The notes: generated from the letters alone by a model not told the origin. Shown: positions 1 through 9,336, numbered from the stretch's first letter. The stretch: 64,000 bases of DNA from Lentzea atacamensis (GCF_003269295.1 NZ_QLTT01000017.1:1-64000); one strand, 5' to 3'. Made by a program: numbers and translations.

Positions 1-86
1 GCGGCTACGCCGCCTACGCCTACATCAGCGACACCACCAACGGCTGGAAAGGCTGGTACAACATCGGCACCACCACCATCAGCTAA
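1..86 (+). CDS. C-terminal end of an unidentified protein
   Basis: Only the last 27 codons are in the window, read in the frame starting at base 3 and ending with TAA at 84-86. The tail is rich in aromatic residues, glycine and threonine (GYAAYAYISD, GWKGWYNIG), which resembles the end of a secreted or beta-rich domain. A hairpin follows directly, which supports a real gene end. The product cannot be named from this fragment. Confidence 0.55.
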   Translation, partial: GYAAYAYISDTTNGWKGWYNIGTTTIS

Positions 87-98
87 CCAACAAGCCTC

Positions 99-144
99 AG
101 GCGGGCTGTTTCTTTCCTGGGAACGGGGAGGAGGCAGCCCGCCT
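99..144. terminator. Hairpin after the partial first gene
   Basis: A 10-bp perfect inverted repeat (AGGCGGGCTG at 99-108, CAGCCCGCCT at 135-144) encloses a 26-nt loop, 13 bp after the stop codon. There is no T-run, as is common for terminators in high-GC actinobacteria. Confidence 0.5.
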
Positions 145-229
145 GCGGCGTGCCGGGTGGTCGACACCACGAGTGTTCGTTGAACAGCGCGAACGGGATA
201 TCCGCGTGAAGGACGTGACGGACGGGGAC

Positions 230-242
230 TACCCTTCTCCGG
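230..242 (+). promoter_or_regulatory. Leaderless-type -10 element for serS
   Basis: TACCCT at 230-235 fits the actinobacterial -10 pattern TANNNT and ends 7 nt before the GTG start at 243. No Shine-Dalgarno sequence precedes this GTG, so the mRNA probably begins at or beside the start codon. No clear -35 is visible. Confidence 0.4.
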
Positions 243-1496
243 GTGATTGACCTCAAGGTGTTGCGCGAGAACCCGGAGATCGTGCGCGCTTCGCAGCGCG
301 CCCGTGGCGAGGACGAGGGCGTCGTCGACTCCCTGCTGTCCGCTGACGAGCGCCGGCGGACCGCCATCTCCCGCGCGGACACCCTGCGCGCCGAGCAGCG
401 GGTCCTCGGCAAGGAGGTCGGCAAGGCCAAGGGCGACGAGCGCAACGCCCTGCTCGTCAAGGCCAAAGACCTGGCCGCAGAGGTGAAGGCCGCCGAGGCC
501 GAGCAGGCCGCCACCGCCTTGGAGGTCAACGAGCTCCTCGCCAAGATCCCGAACCTGGTGCACCCGGACGCGCCGGTCGGTGGCGAGGACGACTTCGTGG
601 TCCTCAAGACCGTCGGCGAGCCGCGCCAGTTCGACTTCGAGCCGCAGGACCACCTGGACCTGGGCACGAAGCTCGGCGCGATCGACATGGAGCGCGGCGC
701 CAAGGTCGGCGGCAGCCGGTTCTACTTCCTCAAGGGTGTCGGCGCGCAGCTGGAGCTCGCGCTGCTCAACATGGCGGCGCAGCAGGCCACGGCCAACGGC
801 TTCCAGCTCATGATCACGCCGACGCTGGTGCGGCCGGAGATCATGGCGGGCACCGGCTTCCTCGGCGCGCACTCGAGCGAGATCTACCACCTGCCCGCCG
901 ACGACCTGTACCTCGTCGGCACGTCGGAGGTGCCGCTCGCCGGTTACCACGCCGACGAGATCATCGACGGCGAGAAGCGGTACGCGGGCTGGTCGTCGTG
1001 CTACCGGCGCGAGGCCGGGTCGTACGGCAAGGACACCCGCGGCATCATCCGCGTGCACCAGTTCAACAAGGTCGAGATGTTCTCCTACGTCCGCCCCGAG
1101 GAGGCCGAGGCCGAGCACGCCAGGCTCCTCGCGTGGGAGGAGGAGATGCTCGCCAAGATCGAGGTGCCCTACCGCGTCATCGACACGGCCACGGGTGACC
1201 TCGGCATGTCGGCGCACCGCAAGTTCGACTGCGAGGCGTGGGTGCCGACGCAGCAGAAGTACCGCGAGCTGACCTCGACGTCGAACTGCACCACGTTCCA
1301 GGCGCGCCGGTTGAACGTGCGCTACCGGGACGAGAACGGCAAGTCGCAGATCGCCGCCACGTTGAACGGCACGCTGGCGACCACGCGGTGGATCGTCGCG
1401 ATCCTGGAGAACCACCAGAACGCCGACGGCTCGGTCACCGTCCCGGTGGCCATGCGTCCGTTCATGGGCGGCCAGGAAGTGCTCAAGCCGGTGTAG
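243..1496 (+). CDS. serS: Seryl-tRNA synthetase
   Basis: Cytoplasmic class II aminoacyl-tRNA synthetase that charges tRNA-Ser with serine. At 417 aa it has normal length for the family. Residues 1-100 form the Lys/Glu-rich coiled-coil arm that grips the tRNA-Ser long variable arm. The catalytic core has [15 protein letters not shown], motif 2 around [16 protein letters not shown] and HQFNKVEMF, and motif 3 around [10 protein letters not shown] near the C-terminus. The GTG at 243 is chosen because the protein begins [11 protein letters not shown] like other SerRS proteins and a -10 element sits 7 nt upstream. It stands alone: the next gene begins 130 bp downstream. Confidence 0.97.
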   Translation: MIDLKVLRENPEIVRASQRARGEDEGVVDSLLSADERRRTAISRADTLRAEQRVLGKEVGKAKGDERNALLVKAKDLAAEVKAAEAEQAATALEVNELLAKIPNLVHPDAPVGGEDDFVVLKTVGEPRQFDFEPQDHLDLGTKLGAIDMERGAKVGGSRFYFLKGVGAQLELALLNMAAQQATANGFQLMITPTLVRPEIMAGTGFLGAHSSEIYHLPADDLYLVGTSEVPLAGYHADEIIDGEKRYAGWSSCYRREAGSYGKDTRGIIRVHQFNKVEMFSYVRPEEAEAEHARLLAWEEEMLAKIEVPYRVIDTATGDLGMSAHRKFDCEAWVPTQQKYRELTSTSNCTTFQARRLNVRYRDENGKSQIAATLNGTLATTRWIVAILENHQNADGSVTVPVAMRPFMGGQEVLKPV

Positions 1497-1626
1497 TCAG
1501 GCTGCCTACATCCTGTGCCTGTAAGTGACCTGTAAGGGCGGCTGCAGCCGACTTGGAGGTGACTTGAAGGCGTGATCGCCACTCTTTGGTGCGAGAGAAG
1601 AACTCTCCGTCACCGAAGGGGGCAAC

Positions 1627-2961
1627 ATGTCACGCAACACAGTCATTGCCGCTTTGCTCTCGGCTGCAACTGTCGCTCTGTTCACCGCACCCGCTGCCGC
1701 CGCTGGCACACCAGCTCCTCAGACCGATGACTTCCACGCGATGCTCTACTGCCAGGAGATCGGCGTTCCTGGCGGTGTGACCCGCAGCCAGATGATCGTC
1801 AGATCGCAGGCGTGGATCGACGCCCGCGTCCCGTACAGCCAGGGAGCGTGCTACTCCAACCAGTACGGGAGCTACCGCACCGACTGCTCTGGCTACGTCT
1901 CGCTCATCTGGGGATTAGGCCGGTCCGAGACCACTCTCACCCTGCGGAACTTCTCGTCGCTGATCAACCGCGCCGACCTGCGCACGGGTGACGCCCTGCT
2001 CAACGACGGCCACGTGGCACTCTTCGTCCGTTGGGCCGACGCCGCGAAGACGCAGCCCGTCGTTCGCGAGCAGGCGGGGCCGAATGGCGCACCGACAGTC
2101 GAACGCACCTGGTCCGCGAGCACCGCTGCCGGCTACGAACCGCGCCGCTACCACAAGGTGCTGGAGGAGACGCCGACCCCGACGCCTCCGAAGCTCAAGG
2201 ACTTCAACAGCGACGGCCGAGCCGACATCGCCGCGATTGATCCCGACGGCACCATGGTCCTCTTCGTCGGTAACGGTGCCGGGCGGGTCAACTACGGCAA
2301 GGCCATGAGCGGCAAGGGGCATTGGATCGGGCAGCGGCTCCTGAGCACAGGTGACTTCAACGGGGACGGAAAGGCCGACATCGCCGCGGTCTCGCCAAGC
2401 GGCACGATGGAGCTCTACAGCGGCAACGGCGCGGGCGATCTCGGTTATTCGAATGTAATGAGCGGGGCCGGGCACTGGGCGGGCCAGCAGGCGATTGCCG
2501 CGGGCGATTTCAACGGTGACGGCAGGGCCGACATCGCCGCAATTTCGGCAGAGGGCACGATGGAGCTGTACACCGGTAACGGAGCCGGTGGTCTCGGTTA
2601 TTCGAACGCAATGAGCGGTGTCGGCCACTGGAACGGCTTCACCAAGATTGTCGCGGGTGACTTCAACAGCGACGGCAAGACTGATATTGCCGGTATCGAC
2701 TCCGAAGGCACGATGGCTCTGTTCACCGGTAACGGTGCGGGCGGTCTCGGTTACGGCAACGCGATGAGTGGCAAGGGGCACTGGGCCGGTCAGCGGTTTG
2801 TCACGTCGGGTGATTTCAACAACGACGGAAAGATGGACATCGCGGGCGTCGATGCCGACGGCAACCTCGCCTACTACACCGGAAATGGTGCGGGAGGCCT
2901 GGGTTGGGGCGGCCCGATGTGGGACGGCGCCCACTGGCTCAACCACCGCGCGCTCGCGTGA
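1627..2961 (+). CDS. Secreted NlpC/P60- or CHAP-like hydrolase with five VCBS repeats
   Basis: A 444-aa exported protein. Residues 1-26 are a signal peptide. Residues about 35-170 look like a cysteine amidase/peptidase domain: Cys87 lies in TDCSGY and His129 in DGHVALFV, the usual Cys/His pair of NlpC/P60 or CHAP folds acting on peptidoglycan. From residue 192 to the end there are five 51-aa FG-GAP/VCBS units, each opening DFNxDGxxDIA and closing near GHW; the D-x-N-x-D-G loops are typical calcium sites. The start has a GAAGGGGG ribosome site. The repeat cassette matches that of the next gene unit for unit, while the N-terminal domains are unrelated. The true substrate is not known. Confidence 0.8.
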   Translation: MSRNTVIAALLSAATVALFTAPAAAAGTPAPQTDDFHAMLYCQEIGVPGGVTRSQMIVRSQAWIDARVPYSQGACYSNQYGSYRTDCSGYVSLIWGLGRSETTLTLRNFSSLINRADLRTGDALLNDGHVALFVRWADAAKTQPVVREQAGPNGAPTVERTWSASTAAGYEPRRYHKVLEETPTPTPPKLKDFNSDGRADIAAIDPDGTMVLFVGNGAGRVNYGKAMSGKGHWIGQRLLSTGDFNGDGKADIAAVSPSGTMELYSGNGAGDLGYSNVMSGAGHWAGQQAIAAGDFNGDGRADIAAISAEGTMELYTGNGAGGLGYSNAMSGVGHWNGFTKIVAGDFNSDGKTDIAGIDSEGTMALFTGNGAGGLGYGNAMSGKGHWAGQRFVTSGDFNNDGKMDIAGVDADGNLAYYTGNGAGGLGWGGPMWDGAHWLNHRALA

Positions 2962-2993
2962 TGTCGGTGCTCGCGATTCGTCAAGGGGGGATA

Positions 2994-4340
2994 ATGAACT
3001 CGACGCTGCTCACCAAAGCCACCGCTGTGTTCGCTGTCGCCGGCGCTCTCGTATTAGGTCTCACCGCGCCCGCATCTGCCCGCTCAACCGCTCCCTGCAG
3101 TTCTGCCGGAGTCTCGGCTGACGACAACTCACTGGCGAGCCAGCTGCGTGCTCAGATCAGCTGGATGACCGGGTACCGGATGTCGTGTGCCAGGGCGGTT
3201 GCCCGGCAGGTCAAGTCTCGAGGTCTTGACCTGCGTGCACTACAGATCGCATTCACGACCGTTGTCACCGAGACGCACTTCGACAACATCAGTGTCGCCG
3301 AGGACGCAGACAGCCTGGGGTTGTTCCAGCAGCGGCCGAGCATGGGCTGGGGAACGCCCGCACAGTTGACCGACCCGGCCTACGCCACGAACGCCTTTCT
3401 CAACGCGATGAACGGTCATTACCCGAACAACGCGTGGCAGGGGGGTGACATCCCGACCATCTGTCAAAAGATCCAGAAATCGGCGTTCCCGGACGGGTCG
3501 AATTACCGCGCCAGTCTCGACCAGGCGACGATCATCGCGAACTTCGTCTGGAGCAGGATGGGCAAGCCGTCCAGCCACGACTTCAACAACGACGGCAAGA
3601 CCGACCTCGCGGCGATCGACCCGGAAGGCACCATGGTGCTCTTCGTTGGTGACGGTGCCGGGCGGGTCAACTACGGCAACGCCATGAGCGGCAAGGGGCA
3701 TTGGATCGGGCAGCGCCTCCTGGCCGCAGGCGATTTCAACGGTGACGCCAAGATTGACATAGCTGCGGTTTCGCCGAGTGGCACGATGGAGCTCTACACC
3801 GGTAATGGTGCAGGCGACCTCGGTTACTCGAATGCGATGAGCGGGACGGGGCACTGGGCCGGACAGAAGGCCATCGCTGCGGGCGATTTCAACGGTGACG
3901 GCAAGACGGACATCGCCGCGATTTCGGCTGAGGGCACGATGGAGTTGTACGCCGGCAATGGTGCGGGTGGGCTCGGCTACAGCAACGCGATGAGCGGGAC
4001 GGGGCACTGGGCCGGACAGAAGGCCATCGCTGCGGGTGATTTCAACGGTGACGGCAAGACGGACATCGCCGCGATTTCGGCTGAGGGCACGATGGAGTTG
4101 TACGCCGGTAACGGTGCGGGTGGGCTCGGCTACAGCAACGCGATGAGCGGGACGGGGCACTGGGCCGGACAGCGCCTCATCACGGCCGCCGACTACAACG
4201 GTGACAGCAAGACCGATGTCGCCGGTATCGATGCCGACGGCAACCTCGCCTACTACGCCGGCAACGGCGCGGGCGGCCTCGGCTGGGGCGGCCCGATGTG
4301 GAACGGCGCCCATTGGGCCAGCCACAGGGCGATCGTCTGA
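2994..4340 (+). CDS. Secreted lysozyme-like protein with five VCBS repeats
   Basis: A 448-aa exported protein. The ATG at 2994 is chosen because AAGGGGGGA precedes it and a clean signal peptide follows (residues 1-29, ending PASA). Residues about 40-190 resemble the lysozyme/transglycosylase-like domain common in secreted actinobacterial proteins: VVTETHFDN carries a candidate catalytic Glu93, followed by DSLGLFQQRPSMGWG. From residue 196 come five 51-aa VCBS/FG-GAP units with calcium-type DFNGDG loops. Units 3 and 4 are almost identical. It lies 32 bp after the preceding hydrolase gene and is probably co-transcribed, so the pair may act together on the wall. Glycan cleavage is inferred, not shown. 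Confidence 0.75.
   Translation: MNSTLLTKATAVFAVAGALVLGLTAPASARSTAPCSSAGVSADDNSLASQLRAQISWMTGYRMSCARAVARQVKSRGLDLRALQIAFTTVVTETHFDNISVAEDADSLGLFQQRPSMGWGTPAQLTDPAYATNAFLNAMNGHYPNNAWQGGDIPTICQKIQKSAFPDGSNYRASLDQATIIANFVWSRMGKPSSHDFNNDGKTDLAAIDPEGTMVLFVGDGAGRVNYGNAMSGKGHWIGQRLLAAGDFNGDAKIDIAAVSPSGTMELYTGNGAGDLGYSNAMSGTGHWAGQKAIAAGDFNGDGKTDIAAISAEGTMELYAGNGAGGLGYSNAMSGTGHWAGQKAIAAGDFNGDGKTDIAAISAEGTMELYAGNGAGGLGYSNAMSGTGHWAGQRLITAADYNGDSKTDVAGIDADGNLAYYAGNGAGGLGWGGPMWNGAHWASHRAIV
3837..4142 (+). repeat. Two near-identical 153-bp tandem units inside a VCBS gene
   Basis: Units at 3837-3989 and 3990-4142 are nearly base-for-base identical, including third codon positions; a third diverged copy starts at 4143. 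The period of 153 bp is exactly 51 codons. Synonymous identity points to recent duplication or gene conversion within the coding region. Confidence 0.85.
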
Positions 4341-4390
4341 CATGACACCGCGCAGGGCCGGACACTCGTCCGGCCCTGCGCGGTGTCATG
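4341..4390. terminator. Large palindromic hairpin between convergent genes
   Basis: Two perfect 23-bp arms (4341-4363 and 4368-4390) enclose a 4-nt loop ACTC, starting right after the TGA at 4340. It sits between convergent genes and can serve as terminator for both strands. It lacks a T-run. Confidence 0.75.
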
Positions 4391-4447
4391 AGGACTGAAA
4401 GCAATGTCAGCCAGCCCGCCACCACCGTGCCGATCTTTGGGCTGGTG

Positions 4448-5623
4448 TCACTCCATCGAGTTGGTCAGGCGGTCGGCGACGTACTTGGCGATCTCCAGTG
4501 AACCCGTTGCGGCCGGTGAAGGCGCGTTCAACACGTGCACCTGGCGCGTCGCCATCTCGATCAGGAAGTCGTCGACCAGTGACCCGTCCGGCAGCATCGC
4601 CTGCGCCCGCACGCCCGCCTCCGCGCGCACCAGGTCGTCCTCGCGCACGGCGGGCACGAGCCGCGCCAACGAGGCCGCGAACCGCTTGCGTGACAGCGAG
4701 CGAAGGACCTCCTCGGCGCCGGTGCGGGCGTACTTGCGGGCGAGCCGCCACGTGCCGGGGAAGCGGGCGACGTCGGCGAGGTCTGCCAGCGAGATGTCGC
4801 GCCAGCGGTAGCCCTCGCGGCGCAGTGCCAGCACGGCGTTCGGGCCGCAGTGCACGCTGCCGTCGAGCATGCGGGTCAGGTGTACGCCGAGGAACGGCAG
4901 CGTCGGGTCCGGCACCGGGTAGATCAGGCCGCGGACCAGGGACGTGCGGCGCAGCTCGAAGTACTCACCGCGGAACGGCACGATGCGCGCGGACGGCGTC
5001 AGCCCGGCCAGTCGCGCCACGCGGTCGCTGTGCAGGCCGGCGCAGTTCACCAGCGCGTCCGCCCGGATCACGCCCTGCGGCGTCGCCACCTCCACGCCGC
5101 CAGAAGCAGAACGGATCGCCAGCGCGGGCGACTGCAGACGCAGGTCGTGCGATGACAGCAAGTCCACCAGCGCGGAGCACACCGCGGGGAAGTCGATGAT
5201 TGCCGTGCTCTCCACACGCAACGCCGCGACGCACGACACCTCGGGCTCGTACTCGCGCGCCTCGGAGGCCGAGATCAGTTTCGCCGGGACGCCGTTCGCC
5301 TCCGCGCGCGCCGCGAGGTCGTGCAGCCTGGGGAGCTCGTCCTCCGAGGTCGCGACCACGAGCTTGCCGCACACGTCGACCGGCACGCCGTGCTCGCGGG
5401 CGAAGGCGACCATGGACGCGTTGCCCGCGACGGACATCCGCGCCTTCAGCGATCCCGGCTTGTAGTAGAGGCCGGCGTGCACGACGTTCGAGTTGTGGCC
5501 CGTCTGGTGGGCGCCCCAGCGCTTCTCCTTCTCGAGCACCGTCACGCGATCGCCGCGTGAGGCCAGCTCGGCCGCCACCGCGAGCCCCACGATTCCGCCA
5601 CCGATCACCACAACTGAGCGCAC
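4448..5623 (-). CDS. lhgO: L-2-hydroxyglutarate oxidase
   Basis: FAD-dependent oxidase/dehydrogenase of the DAO superfamily that returns L-2-hydroxyglutarate to 2-oxoglutarate. At 391 aa the length is typical. The N-terminal Rossmann motif VVIGGGIVGLAVA (residues 4-16) binds FAD. Family landmarks follow: LEKEKRWGAHQTGHNSNVVH, then GLYYKPGSLKA, and a C-terminal AGVRAQAM and NAPSPAATGSLEIAK segment. The neighbouring LLM oxidoreductase lies upstream on the same strand, 32 bp away. I assign the substrate from family resemblance; a related FAD amino-acid or glycerol-3-phosphate oxidase is the alternative. Confidence 0.88.
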   Translation of the reverse strand: MRSVVVIGGGIVGLAVAAELASRGDRVTVLEKEKRWGAHQTGHNSNVVHAGLYYKPGSLKARMSVAGNASMVAFAREHGVPVDVCGKLVVATSEDELPRLHDLAARAEANGVPAKLISASEAREYEPEVSCVAALRVESTAIIDFPAVCSALVDLLSSHDLRLQSPALAIRSASGGVEVATPQGVIRADALVNCAGLHSDRVARLAGLTPSARIVPFRGEYFELRRTSLVRGLIYPVPDPTLPFLGVHLTRMLDGSVHCGPNAVLALRREGYRWRDISLADLADVARFPGTWRLARKYARTGAEEVLRSLSRKRFAASLARLVPAVREDDLVRAEAGVRAQAMLPDGSLVDDFLIEMATRQVHVLNAPSPAATGSLEIAKYVADRLTNSME

Positions 5624-5655
5624 AGTGACGGAATCTAGTTTCCGGCCGTCCGCCG

Positions 5656-6537
5656 TTACAGGTGCCGATCGAGCGTCGGCAGCACCTCGGCGGCGACGTC
5701 CTCGACCACCTGCTCACTGCCCATGTAGATGCCGTCGTGCCGCGGCCAGTGCGCCACGACGTCGGTGAAGCCCAGCTCAGCAGCCCTGCCCACGGCGTCG
5801 ACGAAGCACTCGACGCTCGACAGCGAGTACACCGGCGACGAGTCGAGGTTCAGGTACCTGTTGACCCGCGACGTGCGGCCCTGCGTGGCCAACGTCTCAG
5901 TGAACTGTTCGGAGAGCTGCGCCACGCCCTGCCACCACGCATCGACGTCCTCGGTCGGCGGTCCGGTGGTGACCCACCCCTGCCCGAACCTGGCCGCCAC
6001 GGCCATCGCCTTGGGCCCGTTCGCGGCGACCACGAACGGCAGCCGCGGCCGCTGCACGCAACCGGGTGCGCTGCGGGCCTCCTCGGCCGAGAAGAACTCC
6101 CCGCTCCACGACGTGCGGTCCTTGATCAGCAGTTGGTCGAGCAGCTCGACGAACTCGCGGAACCGGGCCGTCCGATCGCGCGGCAGCAACGGCTTCGACC
6201 CCGTCACGACCGTGTCGTAACCGTCCCCACCTGCGCCGACGCCGAGCGTGAACCGTCCGTCCGACACGTCGTCGACCGCCAGCAGCTCACGGGCGAACGG
6301 CACCGGGTGACGGAAGTTCGGGCTCGCGACGAACGTGCCGAGTCTGATGCGCGAGGTGACCAGCGCGGCTGCTGTCAGGGTCGGGACAGCGCCGAACCAG
6401 GGACCGTCGACCAGGGTGCGCCAGCCGAGGTGGTCGTAGGTCCACGCGTGGTGAAACCCGTACTCCTCGGCCGCGCGCCACTTGGGTTCGGCGATCCACC
6501 AGCGGTGCTCCGGGAGAATCACGATGCCTACGCGCAC
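5656..6537 (-). CDS. LLM-class (probably F420-dependent) oxidoreductase
   Basis: A 293-aa luciferase-like TIM-barrel oxidoreductase, probably using cofactor F420 or FMN. Visible family signatures are MRVGIVILPEHRW at the start, the AAEEYGFHHAWTYDH segment, LTAAALVTSRIRLGTFVASP, and LDDVSDGRF-like VDDVSDGRFTLGVGAGG. The substrate cannot be read from sequence. The GTG start at 6537 is preceded 6 nt upstream by TACCTT, a candidate leaderless -10. It lies upstream of lhgO on the same strand and is divergent from the HAD hydrolase gene. Confidence 0.85.
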   Translation of the reverse strand: MRVGIVILPEHRWWIAEPKWRAAEEYGFHHAWTYDHLGWRTLVDGPWFGAVPTLTAAALVTSRIRLGTFVASPNFRHPVPFARELLAVDDVSDGRFTLGVGAGGDGYDTVVTGSKPLLPRDRTARFREFVELLDQLLIKDRTSWSGEFFSAEEARSAPGCVQRPRLPFVVAANGPKAMAVAARFGQGWVTTGPPTEDVDAWWQGVAQLSEQFTETLATQGRTSRVNRYLNLDSSPVYSLSSVECFVDAVGRAAELGFTDVVAHWPRHDGIYMGSEQVVEDVAAEVLPTLDRHL

Positions 6538-6608
6538 GCACGTAAGGTAACCAGCTGTTCAGCTGCTTACGAACTTGGCTCGCGTAGTCGAGAAGGCAAG
6601 ATGACGGT

Positions 6609-7412
6609 GTGGAACAGCCGCGCCTGGTCGCCTCCGACGTCGATGGAACCCTGCTCAACCCTCAGGAGACGGTGAGCCCGCGCACCGCACAGGTGGTCGC
6701 ACGCGTGCTCGCGGCCGGTGTGCCGTTCGTGCTCGCGACCGGCAGGCCGCCGCGCTGGATCCCGCGGATCGCGGAGGAGGCCGGCCTCGACGGGCTCGCT
6801 GTTTGCGCGAACGGTGCGGTGCTCTACGACATCGGCCGCGACGAGATCGTCTGGGCGCGCACACTCAGCCCGGTGCAGCTGCACGACATCGTGTCCGCCG
6901 TCGACAGCGTGCTGGACGACTGCACGTACGCGGTGGAGCTCGTCGGCACGCCGAAGGACGACAGAACGTTCGTCGCCGAACTCAGCTACACCCACCCGTG
7001 GCCCGAGGGCCCGCACAGCGGCCTCACCCGCGCCGAGACGCTCGGCCACCCCGCGACCAAGCTGCTGATCAGGCACCGGGCCATGACCAGCGCGGAGATG
7101 GCGGCCGCGATCAACGAGGTGCTGCACGGCGAGGTCGACCTCACCTTCTCCACGAACAACGGCCTGATCGAGGCCTCCGTCCACGGCGTCACGAAGGCGT
7201 CCGGGCTGGCTGACGTCGCGGAACGGTTCGGCGTCGACCGCGAGCACGTCATCGCGTTCGGGGACATGCCGAACGACGTCGAGATGCTCGGCTGGGCGGG
7301 GCACGGAGTGGCCATGGCCAACGGCCACGAGGCCGCTCGGGCCGCCGCGGACGAGGTCACCGGCCCGAACTCCGAGGACGGCGTCGCGATGGTGCTGGAA
7401 CGCTGGTTCTAG
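6609..7412 (+). CDS. Cof-type HAD hydrolase
   Basis: A 267-aa cytoplasmic phosphatase of the haloacid dehalogenase superfamily, Cof/C2B cap type. Motif I is DVDGTLLN near residue 10 (both aspartates present), motif II is the Thr in LATGRPP, and motif III/IV is the late Lys region and GDMPNDVEML. Such enzymes dephosphorylate sugar phosphates or FMN-like compounds; the specific substrate is unknown. The GTG start follows GAAGGCAAG. The stop codon overlaps the convergent acyltransferase gene by 4 bp. Confidence 0.9.
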   Translation: MEQPRLVASDVDGTLLNPQETVSPRTAQVVARVLAAGVPFVLATGRPPRWIPRIAEEAGLDGLAVCANGAVLYDIGRDEIVWARTLSPVQLHDIVSAVDSVLDDCTYAVELVGTPKDDRTFVAELSYTHPWPEGPHSGLTRAETLGHPATKLLIRHRAMTSAEMAAAINEVLHGEVDLTFSTNNGLIEASVHGVTKASGLADVAERFGVDREHVIAFGDMPNDVEMLGWAGHGVAMANGHEAARAAADEVTGPNSEDGVAMVLERWF

Positions 7413-8113
7413 GCCACGAGAGGCTTCGCCGGCTCGACCTCGGCCCACCACTTGAAGGCGATCTCCAGCTCCGCGGGGATCTCCGCGGGCAGGCGACCCG
7501 CCGCGTAGGCCTCGGCGAGCGCGGTGATGGCCGCGTCGGAGATGCCGGAGCGGCTCATGCCGACCGAGTTCACGCCGTTCAGCCGGATCGGGCTGCCGTA
7601 GGCGCGGGCGAACGGCGGCACGTCCTTCGACACCGGCGTGTTCATCCCGACCATCGCGCCGGTGCCGATCACGCGGCGCTGGTGCACGGCCGCGTTCATG
7701 CCCACGTTGACCCGGTCACCGATCTGGACGTGCCCGCCCAGCGACACACCGGCCGAGAGCGTCACGCCCGCACCGATCAGGCCGTCGTGCGCCACGTACA
7801 CCCGGTTGAGCAGCCACGAGTCGGCGCCGATGGTCGTCGCCCGGTACGAGCCCTGGTGGACAGTGCTCAGCTCGCGGATCACCGCTCGCGCGCCGATGTG
7901 CACGCCGGCGTGCGTCAGGTCGCCGTCCCACGCCCGGTTGTGCTCGGCCGAGGTGATCTCCGGCGGGGTGCCGATGACGCAGCCGGGGCCGATCCACGCA
8001 CCGTCCTCCACGACGCACGGACCGAGCACGACGGCACCCGGACCGATGGTGATGCCGTCGCCGAGCTCGACGCCGTCACCGACAACAGCACTGCGATGGA
8101 TGTGGTTGACCAC
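7409..8113 (-). CDS. LpxA-like left-handed beta-helix acyltransferase
   Basis: A 234-aa hexapeptide-repeat acyltransferase. Rows of [IV]-G-x-x repeats (VVGDGVELGDGITIGPG) run from the N-terminus, then LNRVYVAHDG carries the histidine matching the catalytic His of LpxA, and NAAVHQRRVIGTGAMVG and DVPPFARAYG match the LpxA coil. A helical C-terminal tail is present. The organism class has no lipid A, so an N- or O-acyltransferase on a nucleotide amino sugar is more likely. Divergent neighbours encode an aminotransferase and a Gfo/Idh/MocA dehydrogenase, the pair that makes 3-amino sugars in the GnnA/GnnB and WbpB/WbpE pathways. The GTG at 8113 is chosen because the helix begins there; a longer start at 8191 is possible. 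Confidence 0.8.
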   Translation of the reverse strand: MVNHIHRSAVVGDGVELGDGITIGPGAVVLGPCVVEDGAWIGPGCVIGTPPEITSAEHNRAWDGDLTHAGVHIGARAVIRELSTVHQGSYRATTIGADSWLLNRVYVAHDGLIGAGVTLSAGVSLGGHVQIGDRVNVGMNAAVHQRRVIGTGAMVGMNTPVSKDVPPFARAYGSPIRLNGVNSVGMSRSGISDAAITALAEAYAAGRLPAEIPAELEIAFKWWAEVEPAKPLVA

Positions 8114-8238
8114 GAGCGTCCGATCAGGAGGTGGGGACAGGCGACTTAGCCCGTACGGGTACCGTGAAGCCCCGCGTGCAGGCCCAAGCACTGTACCGGC
8201 CGCGCCGGTGGAGATCCCCGAAGGCGAGAGACTGCTGA
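8114..8238. promoter_or_regulatory. Divergent promoter region
   Basis: This 125-bp stretch separates the acyltransferase gene (minus) from the aminotransferase gene (plus) and must hold promoters for both if the short acyltransferase start is right. I see no clear operator or consensus promoter. GAAGGCGAGAG just before 8239 may help ribosome binding. Confidence 0.4.
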
Positions 8239-9336
8239 ATGATCCCGATTACTGTTGTTGACGTCGCCGCTGCCGAGCAGCTGGTGGTACAGGTGCTGCG
8301 CTCGGGAGCCATCGCGCAGGGCCCGATGGTGAAGCGTTTCGAGGACGCCTTCGCGGGCGTCGCGGGCGTTCCGCACGCCGTGGCGGTGAACAACGGGACC
8401 ACTGCGCTCGTTGCCTCCCTGCAGGTTCTGGACCTGCAGCCGGGGGACGAGGTCATCACCTCGCCGTTCACGTTCGTGGCGACGTTGAACGCGATTCTCG
8501 AGGCTGGTGCGACCGCGCGGTTCGCGGACATCCGCGAGGACGACTTCAACATCGACGCGGACGAGGTCGCGGCAGCCGTCACCCCGAACACCAAGGTGCT
8601 CATGCCGGTGCACCTCTACGGGCAGATGGCCGACATGGGCAAGATCATGCCCGTCGTCGAGGAGCACGGCCTGAAGCTGGTCGAGGACTCCGCGCAGGCC
8701 GTCGGCGCCACCTACGAGGGCCGCCCGTCCGGCAGCTTCGGCCTCGGCTGCTTCTCGCTCTACGCGACCAAGAACATCACCACCGCCGAGGGTGGCGTCA
8801 TCACGACGTCGGACGACACGCTCGCGGACCGCCTGCGCGTCCTGCGCAACCAGGGCATGCGGCAGCGCTACCAGTACGAGGTCGCCGGTCACAACTACCG
8901 GATGACCGACATCCACGCCGCGATCGGCATCCCGCAGCTGGAGAGCCTCGGCGAGATCACCAAGGCGCGCCAGGCCAACGCCGAGGCCCTGAACAAGGGG
9001 CTCGCCGGCGTGAAGGGCCTCAAGCTGCCGCAGGTGCTGCCGGGCCGCACGCACGTGTGGCACCAGTACACCGTGCTGATCACCGACGACGCCCCGATCA
9101 GCCGCGACGAGTTCGCCGCGAAGCTGACCGAGAAGGGCATCGGCAACGGGATCTACTACCCGAAGACGGTGTTTGACTACGACTGCTACCGGGACAACCC
9201 GAAGGTCATCGCCTCGGACGTGCCGGTCGCCGAGCGCGTGGCGCGCCAGGCCCTGTCGCTGCCGGTGCACCCGAAGCTCACCGACGCCGACCTCGACACG
9301 ATCATCACGACGGTTCGCGAGGTGCTGGGCGCATGA
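8239..9336 (+). CDS. DegT/DnrJ/EryC1-family sugar aminotransferase
   Basis: A 365-aa PLP-dependent aminotransferase acting on nucleotide-linked keto sugars. Lys178 in SLYATKNITTAEGG is the Schiff-base lysine; EDSAQAVGA (Asp150) contacts the PLP ring and NNGTTAL (near residue 51) the phosphate. Relatives such as WbpE/WlbC and GnnB aminate a 3-keto UDP-sugar. The ATG overlaps nothing upstream; downstream its TGA overlaps the start of the dehydrogenase gene (ATGA), so the two are translationally coupled. Function in 3-amino-sugar formation is inferred from that pairing. Confidence 0.88.
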   Translation: MIPITVVDVAAAEQLVVQVLRSGAIAQGPMVKRFEDAFAGVAGVPHAVAVNNGTTALVASLQVLDLQPGDEVITSPFTFVATLNAILEAGATARFADIREDDFNIDADEVAAAVTPNTKVLMPVHLYGQMADMGKIMPVVEEHGLKLVEDSAQAVGATYEGRPSGSFGLGCFSLYATKNITTAEGGVITTSDDTLADRLRVLRNQGMRQRYQYEVAGHNYRMTDIHAAIGIPQLESLGEITKARQANAEALNKGLAGVKGLKLPQVLPGRTHVWHQYTVLITDDAPISRDEFAAKLTEKGIGNGIYYPKTVFDYDCYRDNPKVIASDVPVAERVARQALSLPVHPKLTDADLDTIITTVREVLGA

